A stretch of 64,000 bases of DNA, taken from NCBI RefSeq assembly GCF_023703465.1, contig NZ_JAMQGP010000006.1, positions 186,001-250,000 of the forward strand, given 5' to 3'. Source of the stretch: Echinimonas agarilytica. GTDB lineage: Bacteria; Pseudomonadota; Gammaproteobacteria; Enterobacterales; Neiellaceae. Positions 29,550-36,639 of this stretch are shown here, one piece after another; positions within the stretch are counted from its first letter, which is position 1; each line of letters starts with the position of its first letter. Made by a program: the position numbers and the translations under genes. Under the pieces are notes generated by a model. It was not told the origin of the DNA, did no database searches, and saw nothing but the letters and a program-made list of their open reading frames with translations.

Positions 29550-30053
29550 ATGGCTACTGCATACCCTCGCACGTTTTCACACATCGGCATCTCTGTCCCT
29601 GATTTAGAGGCAGCGGTGAAGTTCTACACAGAAGTGTTGGGCTGGTACTTAATTATGGAACCCACAGAGGTGCTAGAAGACGATAGTGCCATTGGAGAAA
29701 TGTGCACTGACGTATTTGGCGCAGGTTGGGAACGTTTTCGTATTGCACACATGTCTACGGGGGATCGAATTGGTGTTGAGTTGTTCCAATTCAAGAATCA
29801 AGAAAACCCAGAAGACAACTTTGAATACTGGAAAACAGGGGTGTTCCACTTCTGTGTACAAGATCCAAATGTGGAAGAACTAGCGGAAAAAATCGTTGCC
29901 GCTGGTGGTAAGAAACGGATGAAAGCACCGCGTTATTATTATCCCGGCGAAAAGCCATATCGCATGATTTATATGGAAGACCCGTTTGGTAACATTTTAG
30001 AGATCTACAGTCACAGCTATGAGCTGCACTATTCAAGTGGCGCATATAACTAA
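29550..30053 (+). CDS. VOC-family protein (glyoxalase/dioxygenase fold)
   Basis: A 167-residue single vicinal-oxygen-chelate protein with paired beta-alpha-beta-beta-beta modules. Metal-ligand candidates are the His in FSHIGISV, the Glu in IGVELFQF, the His in GVFHFCVQ and the Glu in NILEIYSHSYE. A lactoylglutathione lyase or extradiol-type enzyme is possible; the family is too broad for a substrate call. It is divergent from a LysR regulator and ends at a strong terminator, so it is a regulated single gene. Confidence 0.82.
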   Translation: MATAYPRTFSHIGISVPDLEAAVKFYTEVLGWYLIMEPTEVLEDDSAIGEMCTDVFGAGWERFRIAHMSTGDRIGVELFQFKNQENPEDNFEYWKTGVFHFCVQDPNVEELAEKIVAAGGKKRMKAPRYYYPGEKPYRMIYMEDPFGNILEIYSHSYELHYSSGAYN

Positions 30054-30076
30054 GCGTTCAACTGAAGAATCATTGA

Positions 30077-30104
30077 GAGGGGGCGACAAAGCCCCCTTTG
30101 TTTT
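30077..30104 (+). terminator. Rho-independent terminator
   Basis: GGGGGC (30079-30084) and GCCCCC (30091-30096) pair around GACAAA, followed by TTTGTTTT. Confidence 0.8.
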
Positions 30105-30193
30105 GGAGAGCACACGGCTCCATTCTAAGTTACCATTTATTGCCTAATATCTTTGCTTGCTTCAAACTATGCTCCTCAGCCTAGGAGCCCGCA

Positions 30194-31825
30194 GTGAACA
30201 ACCGAGTTAGACAACAATTCCCAGCACTTCAACAGCGCATCAATGGTCAACCATTGTGTTATTTAGACAGTGCAGCCACGGCGCAGAAGCCGATGTCGGT
30301 GATCACCGCAGTTCAACAATTCTATCGCCGCGAAAACGCCAATGTTCATCGGGCAGGCTACCAATTAGCGGCTATCGCAACCGACAAATTTGAATCGGCC
30401 CGAGCGCAAGTGGCCGCTTTTTTTGGCATGGCAGCCAATGAATTGGTGTGGACCAAAGGTTGCACCGAATCAATTAATTTGGTGGCACATAGCTGGGCGC
30501 TTGGGCATATATGCGCGCACGACAGAATGTTAGTCAGTGGTTTGGAACATCACGCCAATCTTGTCCCTTGGCAGCAAGTCTGCAAAGCCACTGGCGCGCA
30601 CTTAGATATTATTCCCGTTCAAGACTCTGGCGAATTAGATCTCAATGCCTATCAAGAGTTACTTCAACATAAACCTAAACTGGTGGCGATAAGCCATGTG
30701 TCGAATGCATTGGGCACTGTAAACCCGCTTCACACTATGATTAGTCAAGCAAAAGCGGTTGGCGCGATAGTGTTGGTGGATGGCGCGCAAGCAGCGGCCC
30801 ACTTAGCCATCGATGTACCGGCACTGGGTGCTGATTTTTACGTATTCTCGGGTCACAAAATGTATGGGCCTACAGGGATTGGTGGGTTGCTGGCCAAGCC
30901 GTGCATGCTTGAGCAATTTGAACCGTGGCAAACTGGCGGGGAAATGGTTGAAACGGTCAGCTATCAGGAAGCCACATGGGCACCGCTGCCTTATCGGCTT
31001 GAAGCAGGAACGCCTAATATCGCAGGAGCCATTGGGCTGGCCAAAGCCACTGAATTTATGACTCAACTTTCCAGTGATTGGCGGCAGCAAGAATCTGACT
31101 TATTGGCTTATTTACGCTTTAAATTGAGCCAGTTACCGTATATTCAATTAATAGGAAACGCAGCACAACAAGTGGCTGTTCAGTCGTTTGTGAGTGTCAC
31201 AATGCATGCGCAAGACGTTGCCCAATACCTTGACCAATCTGGCGTGGCAGTGCGCGTGGGTAAGCATTGTGCGCATCCGTTGCTCGATGCGCTCGGGGTT
31301 GACGCCACATTACGTGCGTCTCTTGCGTGCTATTCAACCGAACAAGATGTTGATCAATTAATCGCAGCATTAGAGTTTGCGCACACGGCTGAAGCACTGC
31401 CAAATACCATTGAGCAGCATTGGAACGAAAAATCAGCACTATGGGCGCTTGGTGAGGCAAAGGGGTGGCAACACACCTTAAAGCTTCTGATTGAATTAGG
31501 GCGTGCCTTACCGCCTGAGCTTCAAGCGAATAAAGAACAGCAATATTGGATTAATGGCTGCGAAAGCAGCACGTGGTTGATGTTGGAATTAGACGATCAG
31601 CACCACAAGTTATGTTGCAAAGTCGAAAGTGAAGCCAATGTGATTCGGGGCGTTTTGCACGTATTAGCGCTGCATTTTAATACATTGAATTCAAAGCAGC
31701 AGGCCTCATTTGACGGCGCACAGTGGTTAACCAACATCGGTATTGTAGGGCAGTTGTCCACCACTCGAAATCAAGGCATGCGCGCGGTGATGCAACAGTT
31801 ACACGCAGCCGTTGGTGCTGTTTAA
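30194..31825 (+). CDS. csdA: Cysteine desulfurase CsdA fused to sulfur acceptor CsdE/SufE
   Basis: A 543-residue two-domain protein. Residues 1 to about 405 are a type II cysteine desulfurase: PLP lysine Lys222 in SGHKMYGPTG and catalytic Cys359 in VGKHCAHP. Residues about 410-543 are a SufE/CsdE domain with the acceptor Cys456 in INGCESSTWL and the VIRGVLHVLAL helix. In E. coli CsdA and CsdE are separate partners that pass persulfide sulfur; here they are one chain. The GTG start follows AGGAG at 30183-30187. The 3' end overlaps the convergent tcdA gene by 27 bases. Confidence 0.93.
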   Translation: MNNRVRQQFPALQQRINGQPLCYLDSAATAQKPMSVITAVQQFYRRENANVHRAGYQLAAIATDKFESARAQVAAFFGMAANELVWTKGCTESINLVAHSWALGHICAHDRMLVSGLEHHANLVPWQQVCKATGAHLDIIPVQDSGELDLNAYQELLQHKPKLVAISHVSNALGTVNPLHTMISQAKAVGAIVLVDGAQAAAHLAIDVPALGADFYVFSGHKMYGPTGIGGLLAKPCMLEQFEPWQTGGEMVETVSYQEATWAPLPYRLEAGTPNIAGAIGLAKATEFMTQLSSDWRQQESDLLAYLRFKLSQLPYIQLIGNAAQQVAVQSFVSVTMHAQDVAQYLDQSGVAVRVGKHCAHPLLDALGVDATLRASLACYSTEQDVDQLIAALEFAHTAEALPNTIEQHWNEKSALWALGEAKGWQHTLKLLIELGRALPPELQANKEQQYWINGCESSTWLMLELDDQHHKLCCKVESEANVIRGVLHVLALHFNTLNSKQQASFDGAQWLTNIGIVGQLSTTRNQGMRAVMQQLHAAVGAV

Positions 31826-32623
31826 CTCACGCTTTCGTTTCGCAATGATTTTGTCGATGCCGCGCGCACTCGCCATAAGCCCGAAACTCGCAGTTACCAT
31901 GGTTGCGGCCCCAAACCCGCTAGAGCAGTCTAGCCTGACGTTGCCGTCTTGAACTGATTTTGCTTCACATACCGAACCGTCGGGTTGCGGGTATACTAAT
32001 TGCTCGGTGGAATAAATACATTCAACGCCAAATTTACGCTTGGTGTTTTTGCTGAAGTTATATTCGCGACGCAAGATGTTTCTAATTTTGGACAGCAGTG
32101 GATCGTGGGTTGTTTTGGCTAAATCACCACTGGTGATCTGCCTTGGATCGGTTTGACCGCCTGCGCCACCGGCCACAATCAATGGAATTTTTCGGCGTTT
32201 GCAATGCGCAATGAGTGCCGCCTTGGACTGCACACTGTCAATGGCGTCAATCACCAAGTCAAAGCCATCATGAATCAGTTCGCCTAAGTTTTCTTTACTG
32301 ATGAAGTCTGAAACCGGATTGACCAAACAATTGGGATTGATCGACAAAATACGATCGCACATGGCGTCAACTTTGATCATCCCTTGCGTCGAATCGATTG
32401 CGTGCAGCTGACGGTTAGTATTGGTGATGCAAATATCGTCCATATCAATCAAAGTGATTTGTCCAATTGCACTGCGCGCAAGCGCTTCGGCAGACCAACT
32501 TCCTACACCGCCAATGCCGATCACGCAAACATGGCTCTGAGTCAGCCATTCAAGGGTTTGTTGCCCATACAAGCGACCAATGCCACCAAAGCGTTGTAGA
32601 GTTTGTTCATCCAGCATGTGCAT
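31799..32623 (-). CDS. tcdA: tRNA threonylcarbamoyladenosine dehydratase TcdA (CsdL)
   Basis: A 274-residue E1-like ThiF/MoeB-fold enzyme: GIGGVGSWSAEALARSAIG nucleotide loop, DMDDICITNTNRQ, DAIDSVQSKAAL and a C-terminal CSSGFG. TcdA converts t6A37 to cyclic t6A in ANN-decoding tRNAs using ATP, and in E. coli works with the CsdA-CsdE sulfur system. Here it is convergent with the csdA-csdE fusion and the two 3' ends overlap by 27 bases, so the functional link is kept in a different layout. Confidence 0.94.
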   Translation of the reverse strand: MHMLDEQTLQRFGGIGRLYGQQTLEWLTQSHVCVIGIGGVGSWSAEALARSAIGQITLIDMDDICITNTNRQLHAIDSTQGMIKVDAMCDRILSINPNCLVNPVSDFISKENLGELIHDGFDLVIDAIDSVQSKAALIAHCKRRKIPLIVAGGAGGQTDPRQITSGDLAKTTHDPLLSKIRNILRREYNFSKNTKRKFGVECIYSTEQLVYPQPDGSVCEAKSVQDGNVRLDCSSGFGAATMVTASFGLMASARGIDKIIAKRKRELNSTNGCV

Positions 32624-32854
32624 TCACCTTCATCTCAGAGGGGCGCCATTATACGCAAGCGAGACTCTGACCCCAACTTCTCTGAAAAATCGTTTGTTTT
32701 ATATTCAATATATATGGACAACGGAAGTGGTTAACAATGAACCGAATTTGAGCTTTTCTCGTTTTGAGTATGTCTTTTTGTGCTGCTGACGGTGGCTTTT
32801 GAGCTATTTCAGAGGGGGTGTTGCAGGAAACTACCCATCAATGACCGCATGTTT

Positions 32855-32872
32855 TGTGAGATATGTCTCACA
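32855..32872. promoter_or_regulatory. UvrY/GacA/VarA-type activator box
   Basis: TGTGAGATATGTCTCACA is a perfect 7-bp dyad with a TATG centre, and it closely matches the 18-bp box bound by UvrY/GacA-type response regulators upstream of csrB and rsm genes (TGTAAG-N6-CTTACA type). It lies about 140-150 bases before the predicted start of the GGA-rich RNA, the usual distance. Confidence 0.75.
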
Positions 32873-32967
32873 AGCGTGTACGACCTTTCGATGATTAGTT
32901 GCTGATAAAATAATCTCATTTTTATTAAGTGATTGATATTAATTGTTTTAATGTTGTGTCTGGAATG

Positions 32968-32995
32968 TTGCAATTAAATGTCGAGAGTTTATTTT
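32968..32995 (+). promoter_or_regulatory. Predicted promoter of first CsrB-like RNA
   Basis: TTGCAA (32968-32973) and TATTTT (32990-32995) are separated by 16 bases, placing the start near 33003. The first GGA motif follows at about 33051. Confidence 0.45.
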
Positions 32996-33002
32996 AAAAT
33001 CG

Positions 33003-33268
33003 GCCAATTGTTTTAGCGCCTGAGAAGCGTAGATTAGTGGGTGTCGGCAGGGAGCTGATTCAAGGAATGAGGTTCGAGAGAACTAGAAAGGAAGCATAGG
33101 ACATCGATGGTATCTGGAAGATACTTTAAATGGAAGTTAGGATTGCTCCGGATGAGCTTAGGATTGTGCAAGGATGTACTCGCAAAGGAATGTGTGAGGG
33201 ATCGACACTGCAAATCGGATTATTGCGAAAAAGTAATACAACCCCAGCCGCAAGGCTGGGGTTTCTTC
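33003..33268 (+). ncRNA. csrB: CsrB-type CsrA-sponge RNA, copy 1
   Basis: About 265 bases, non-coding, with thirteen GGA trinucleotides between 33050 and 33232, far above chance. Several sit in hairpin loops: GTATC/GATAC around TGGAA (33110-33124), GCTC/GAGC around CGGAT (33145-33157), and GTGCA/TGTAC around AGGA (33166-33179). This is the architecture of CsrB/CsrC/RsmZ RNAs, which bind and titrate the RNA-binding regulator CsrA. It ends in a strong terminator (CCCCAGCC/GGCTGGGG). A UvrY-type box lies upstream. Its 5' part (TAGATTAGTGG, then GGCAGG and AGCT) is shared with the second copy at about 36.65 kb. The 5' end is estimated. Confidence 0.87.
33242..33268 (+). terminator. Terminator of CsrB-like RNA 1
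   Basis: CCCCAGCC and GGCTGGGG form an 8-bp stem with a GCAA tetraloop, followed by TTTCTTCGTTT. Confidence 0.8.
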
Positions 33269-33292
33269 GTTTAAGGCCCTACCACTTCAAGC

Positions 33293-33466
33293 ATGACCAA
33301 TAAGCGCCTGCGGAACTCGCGTTGCTCAAACAGTCCTCGGCTTTATCTTTCAGCCTCTGAGTTTAGGCAAAATGCCAAAAAAGAACACAAGCTTTCTATT
33401 GAACAGCTAAAGCTTCTGAGGAACAAACAAATAGCGCATTTAGAATGGACTGACGATGTAATATAA
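33293..33466 (+). pseudogene. 57-codon open frame, possible remnant of a HEPN-like protein
   Basis: Starts at ATG 33293 without a ribosome site and ends in TAA. The second half reads like genuine protein (KLSIEQLKLLRNKQIAHLEW) and contains R-N-x4-H, the form of the HEPN RNase motif found in toxin and abortive-infection proteins. The lack of a start signal suggests the tail of a larger decayed gene. It may instead be a chance frame. Confidence 0.3.
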
Positions 33467-33624
33467 AGCATAACATTGGGAGGTGTGCGTTCTTTAATAA
33501 GCTATTGTTTGAATGTTACTTATATTTTGTATCGAGTTAATATACCAAACGCTGGCACTTAGGATACGATGAGTAAAAGAGTTTCGCTCAGCTTTGCACG
33601 TTTATTTAGTTCAGCGAACGATAC

Positions 33625-33680
33625 ACCCAACAAGTAACTTAAGCGGGACTGCTAACTGTTGGCTTTAGTTCTACTTCGCT
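33625..33680 (+). repeat. Integron attC-like left half-site
   Basis: ACCCAAC (RYYYAAC core) is followed by AAGTAACTTAAGCGGGACTG and then TAACTGTTGGCTTTAG. This resembles the left half of Vibrio-type attC repeats, where AACAA, AAG and GGGACTG are conserved and TGGC-TTT follows. The complementary right half is not found nearby, so it is at best a remnant. Confidence 0.35.
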
Positions 33681-33756
33681 GAAAAATATATCAAAAAATT
33701 TTTAACCTCACACTTACAGCTCTAACTCAACAACTATAAATTCAAAGGAAGAATTC

Positions 33757-34533
33757 ATGCGTACCGAAAGCCATACAAACAAAATATCTTTACTTTGTGG
33801 GACTGTTGTATTCATACTTTATTTATTCACATTTTCTATGCTTAGCGAATCAAAGTGGAGATATGTAGGTGAGTTTGGCGATGGTCCAGCTATATTTTTG
33901 GCGCCAATAGCATATTTTATAATAGGTATAATGTTGGTTTTCTGGCTTATTTCTTTTTGTGTAAGTATCACAAAGATGATTGGCGACGATACGCCTTTTG
34001 AAAACCAGAAGGACAGCATGGAAATACTCCAAGTAAACCTAATAAGGCATCTAAGAATTATCGGTGTCGCTCTCATATCTATTGTCGCATTAGAAATCAT
34101 GCCTAATGCTGAAGCGAGCTTGGATGAAGAGCTTGCATTCGCAATTATTGCCGTTATTGCTTTTTCTATACCTCTATTAATTACTCTCTTCGATTTTTTA
34201 TTGCCAAAAATAAACAGTATCTTTCTTCCTAGGTGGAGCTTTTCTGGATGGTTTTCGATTGTTGGCCTTGGTGTTCTTCTTTCTATACCATTATCAGATA
34301 TGCAGCAAACTTCGAAGTTCCTTGAAGAGTTTATAAAAACATTTTGGGCATTACTCTCTGGTAGTGACGGAGATCGACAGATGGAGTATTTTTTAGTATC
34401 AAGTGTATATCTATTTCTTACTACATATTATTTGTACAAGATATTCGTTCAATGGAATAAAATTAGGGCGGACCTATACTCCCTTTTCGTCAGAGCTAAA
34501 TCATTGGTGGTAAAGTTTATAGTTAAGAAATAG
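33757..34533 (+). CDS. Hypothetical inner-membrane protein
   Basis: A 258-residue protein with about six hydrophobic segments (near residues 10-30, 45-70, 97-115, 124-145, 163-180 and 212-232). A clear AAGGAAG ribosome site precedes the ATG. I do not recognise the family. Codon use is AT-rich compared with the flanking core genes, and attC-like sequences lie on both sides, which suggests acquisition as a cassette. No adjacent gene indicates a function. Confidence 0.6.
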   Translation: MRTESHTNKISLLCGTVVFILYLFTFSMLSESKWRYVGEFGDGPAIFLAPIAYFIIGIMLVFWLISFCVSITKMIGDDTPFENQKDSMEILQVNLIRHLRIIGVALISIVALEIMPNAEASLDEELAFAIIAVIAFSIPLLITLFDFLLPKINSIFLPRWSFSGWFSIVGLGVLLSIPLSDMQQTSKFLEEFIKTFWALLSGSDGDRQMEYFLVSSVYLFLTTYYLYKIFVQWNKIRADLYSLFVRAKSLVVKFIVKK

Positions 34534-34548
34534 GCTAAAAAACCCAAA

Positions 34549-34688
34549 GGCTAACAAAGCCAGAGGGGCCAAAAAGCGCCGATTTGCTCTGTTTTTTGGC
34601 GAAATAAATTAGATCAAATGGGAGGTGCGCGTCTACCTTTTGATCTCCAAGTATATTGTTTGGGGATTCACTAGTTTGGGGCGTTAAC
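34549..34688 (+). repeat. Possible degenerate attC site between two cassette-like genes
   Basis: GGCTAAC begins 16 bases after the stop of the first membrane gene, followed by AAAGCCAGAGGGGCC. GCCAAAAA (34568-34575) and TTTTTGGC (34593-34600) form an inverted repeat. GCGTTAAC ends the stretch 18 bases before the next start codon. Position and size fit an attC, but the core boxes deviate from consensus. Confidence 0.25.
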
Positions 34689-34705
34689 TGGAAAGGAAAC
34701 TATCG

Positions 34706-35173
34706 ATGAATGATGAAACGCAGATAAATATCGACCTCTTTAAAACCCATGTGGAGAAATTTTTAAAGGGTAGGGAAATCAAATGGAAGCTAGTGGTTTC
34801 CTTCTGGGCTGCCATTGGTGCAATAACGTCGTTACTTTTTGGTGAGTATTTTCCTTCCCCAAGAGAAATATGGATTATATCCATAGCTGTATCTTTGCTT
34901 TTCGCCTTATGGATATTTCCTGTTTCCTTCTCAATAAAGAAGGATCGAGCACTGTATTCTAAGTATAGAAACAACTTGGAAATTGTTGCTCGCGAGTCTA
35001 GTAAAGCAGAAGAATATGATGTTAGTTATTGGCCAGGTGTCCGTGATGTTGGTGATCTTCTAATTACATTTTTGATTGTTTTGGGTTGCTGTTATTTACT
35101 AGCATCAGCGCCCAAAGTTAGCCAGTTAACAAGTCAATGTAGTTCACAGCCTTTGGCTACTGGGACGCAATAG
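34706..35173 (+). CDS. Hypothetical small membrane protein
   Basis: A 155-residue protein: a charged amphipathic N-terminus (residues 1-27), two close hydrophobic helices (about 28-47 and 55-75), a basic loop and a third helix near 113-133. AAAGGAAA precedes the ATG. The pattern is common among unnamed integron-cassette proteins, but I cannot name a family. The gene is AT-rich relative to the core genome. Confidence 0.55.
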   Translation: MNDETQINIDLFKTHVEKFLKGREIKWKLVVSFWAAIGAITSLLFGEYFPSPREIWIISIAVSLLFALWIFPVSFSIKKDRALYSKYRNNLEIVARESSKAEEYDVSYWPGVRDVGDLLITFLIVLGCCYLLASAPKVSQLTSQCSSQPLATGTQ

Positions 35174-35183
35174 ATCCGCGCCT

Positions 35184-35496
35184 CTAGTTGAGGCACTGGG
35201 GGATCCCCTCATCACTCAGGCATTTCCGTTGGTGAATTTGCTTGATGTAATGGCCTATAGCCCAGCGGATGGCTGCGTTGCTGATGGGGTCGTCCCGCCA
35301 TCGTTTTCTCACTTCTCTTTCTCGTTGAATTAAACACAAAACTCGTCTGTGTTTAACGGCAATAGCGCCTAAGCTACTGCAACCCAGTTCAGTATGCCAT
35401 TGAGTATGCAGTCGGAGATCGGGGGGAGAAGCGCGGGTAACTAAGGTTGTAAGGCGTGTCAGCAGGGTTGATCTGGGATTTACGTGCTTTAGGCAT
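35184..35496 (-). pseudogene. Decayed transposase remnant (RAYT/Y1-like N-terminus)
   Basis: The reverse strand begins MPKARKSQINPADTPY, which resembles the start of Y1/RAYT-type transposases that typically continue with a catalytic-region YxxxSRC. The frame then breaks, and a second frame continues with a basic, helix-like stretch (VLCLIQREREVRKRWRDD) to a stop at 35184. At least one frameshift and loss of the catalytic core are needed to explain it. A REP-like palindrome lies 90 bases upstream of its start. Assignment rests mainly on the first 16 residues. Confidence 0.4.
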
Positions 35497-35587
35497 GATG
35501 ATCGCTCTTAATTGTGTGACCTATTGAATCTAGATCATGGAACAAAAGGCAACCACATAAGTATGGGGCTCTCATTAAAAACCATTC

Positions 35588-35643
35588 TATACCCGTGTTA
35601 CCTCAAGGGGCTATAGCAAGCCTCCTGGGGGAACACGGGTATA
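35588..35643. repeat. REP-like palindrome
   Basis: TATACCCGTGTT (35588-35599) is perfectly inverted by AACACGGGTATA (35632-35643), with a GC-rich 32-base interior. It may be a REP element mobilised by the neighbouring RAYT-like gene, or a terminator for the small genes. Confidence 0.5.
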
Positions 35644-35663
35644 TCCGTCACCAGTGGGTGCGC

Positions 35664-35774
35664 TTACTTGTTTTTAAGGGCTTTTTTCAGCTTCTTAATT
35701 TTTTTCTCTTGCTTCGCAACTTTTGCTTGGCGAGCTTTGAGTTCTTTTTTAATTGCTTTCACTTTTTTAGCCAT
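35664..35774 (-). CDS. Lysine-rich 36-residue microprotein
   Basis: Begins MAKKVKAIKKELKARQ and ends KKALKNK; 17 of 36 residues are lysine or arginine, with leucine/isoleucine/valine spacing that fits a single basic coiled helix. An A/G-rich AAGAGAAA lies upstream. It follows the ribbon-helix-helix gene by 48 bases on the same strand, so the two are probably co-transcribed. Such a peptide could bind nucleic acid or the acidic face of a partner. I do not recognise a named family. Confidence 0.6.
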   Translation of the reverse strand: MAKKVKAIKKELKARQAKVAKQEKKIKKLKKALKNK

Positions 35775-35822
35775 GGTTATTTCTCTTGTTTAAAAATGGT
35801 TTTTACTTTGATTCAGGAAGAG

Positions 35823-35993
35823 TCATGAAGTCTCTTTAGACTCGTGCTCTTCTAGAAAACGACGAATAAAGCGACGAACTTCTCGAGCAGCGCTGGTATC
35901 CAACTCTTCACACAGATCCACAAATCGGGCTTTCTCTTCGTCATTAATACGAATTAAAAGCTGACTGTTTTTCTTTTTATGCTTCTTTTGCAT
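35823..35993 (-). CDS. Small ribbon-helix-helix DNA-binding protein
   Basis: A 56-residue protein. After a basic N-terminus, the segment QLLIRINDEEKARFVDLCEE fits the beta strand and first helix of a ribbon-helix-helix (CopG/Arc-like) fold, and EVRRFIRRFLEEH fits the second helix. AAGGGG lies seven bases before the ATG. Proteins like this are autorepressors and often antitoxins or plasmid/cassette regulators. A 32-bp palindrome lies 62 bases upstream of its start over the -35 region, which supports autoregulation. Confidence 0.7.
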   Translation of the reverse strand: MQKKHKKKNSQLLIRINDEEKARFVDLCEELDTSAAREVRRFIRRFLEEHESKETS

Positions 35994-36054
35994 TCAACCA
36001 CCCCTTTTGGGCCGATACTGTCAATCGCAGTAAGAGAAGATAGCATTTGCTTTG

Positions 36055-36086
36055 TGTATATCAAGTGTATATACATTTGATATGCA
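36055..36086. promoter_or_regulatory. 32-bp palindromic operator over the promoter of the RHH gene
   Basis: TGTATATCAA (36055-36064) and TTGATATGCA (36077-36086) flank a perfect core TGTATATACA (36066-36075). The whole is inverted with two mismatches. Reading leftward, TTGATA and TATCTT separated by 16 bases form a promoter whose -35 lies in the palindrome, so a bound repressor would block transcription of the RHH/microprotein pair. Confidence 0.65.
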
Positions 36087-36496
36087 TAAATGTGATCTGA
36101 ATTGGCGCAGACATTGGCAGAGGAATGCAAGAGAGGTTTACGATGTGATGATTTGATCGACCTATTCATTCTATAATCGGGGTGTTGCAGTCTTCACTAT
36201 TTGCGGTGATGACCCTCCACAAACCACTAGGAATTTGAGTGTCGCGCACTGCATTGCTTCCTTTGGAAAGAGATTGTTCTGGCTTTTTGTTGGGCGTGAT
36301 GCTGAAAAGTTGGCTTGGTTGGTTATCCACAACAAATGAATTGTTGAAGGGTTGCTGCATAACAAGTCGTTGTGGTCTTCGGGTGAAGGTTAGGGCCGCA
36401 ATAGCTTTTGTTCAACTCCTGTCAGCCCAGAGCTCTAGCTCAAATCCATTGTTCAAACCTCTCATTGCTTTTTGCGCCAGCTTTTGTGTGCGACAT
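36087..36496. other. Spacer without supported genes
   Basis: About 410 bases upstream of the second CsrB-like RNA. A 64-codon reverse frame (36166-36360) has no ribosome site. I see nothing else here that I can support. Confidence 0.4.
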
Positions 36497-36516
36497 TTCC
36501 TACTCTGTCGTAGGAA
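36497..36516. promoter_or_regulatory. Inverted repeat upstream of second CsrB-like RNA
   Basis: TTCCTAC and GTAGGAA are perfect 7-bp arms around TCTGTC. The site lies about 140-150 bases before the RNA, the same position as the UvrY-type box of copy 1, but the sequence differs from it. Confidence 0.45.
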
Positions 36517-36639
36517 TAATACATTCTGTTCCCTTTATAAAGCCCACATGAATAAGTTAACTAGTTGTTGAATATCGGTTAATTTTAAATTTATTCAGGT
36601 TTTTCGGTATTTCTTAAGGTTAATTTTTTATCCCCATAT

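Noticed and set aside
33242..33268. Possible repeat unit or CRISPR leader in the 33 kb region
   Set aside because: The GC-rich palindrome is single and is better read as the terminator of the GGA-rich RNA; no regularly spaced repeats exist anywhere in the window.
35595..35828. A 77-codon forward frame
   Set aside because: It is the antisense of the lysine-rich microprotein gene; its phenylalanine/leucine content follows from the lysine codons opposite.
36166..36360. A 64-codon frame on the reverse strand with protein-like composition
   Set aside because: No ribosome site, a competing frame overlaps nearly the whole length, and no recognisable domain. Kept out of the gene list.
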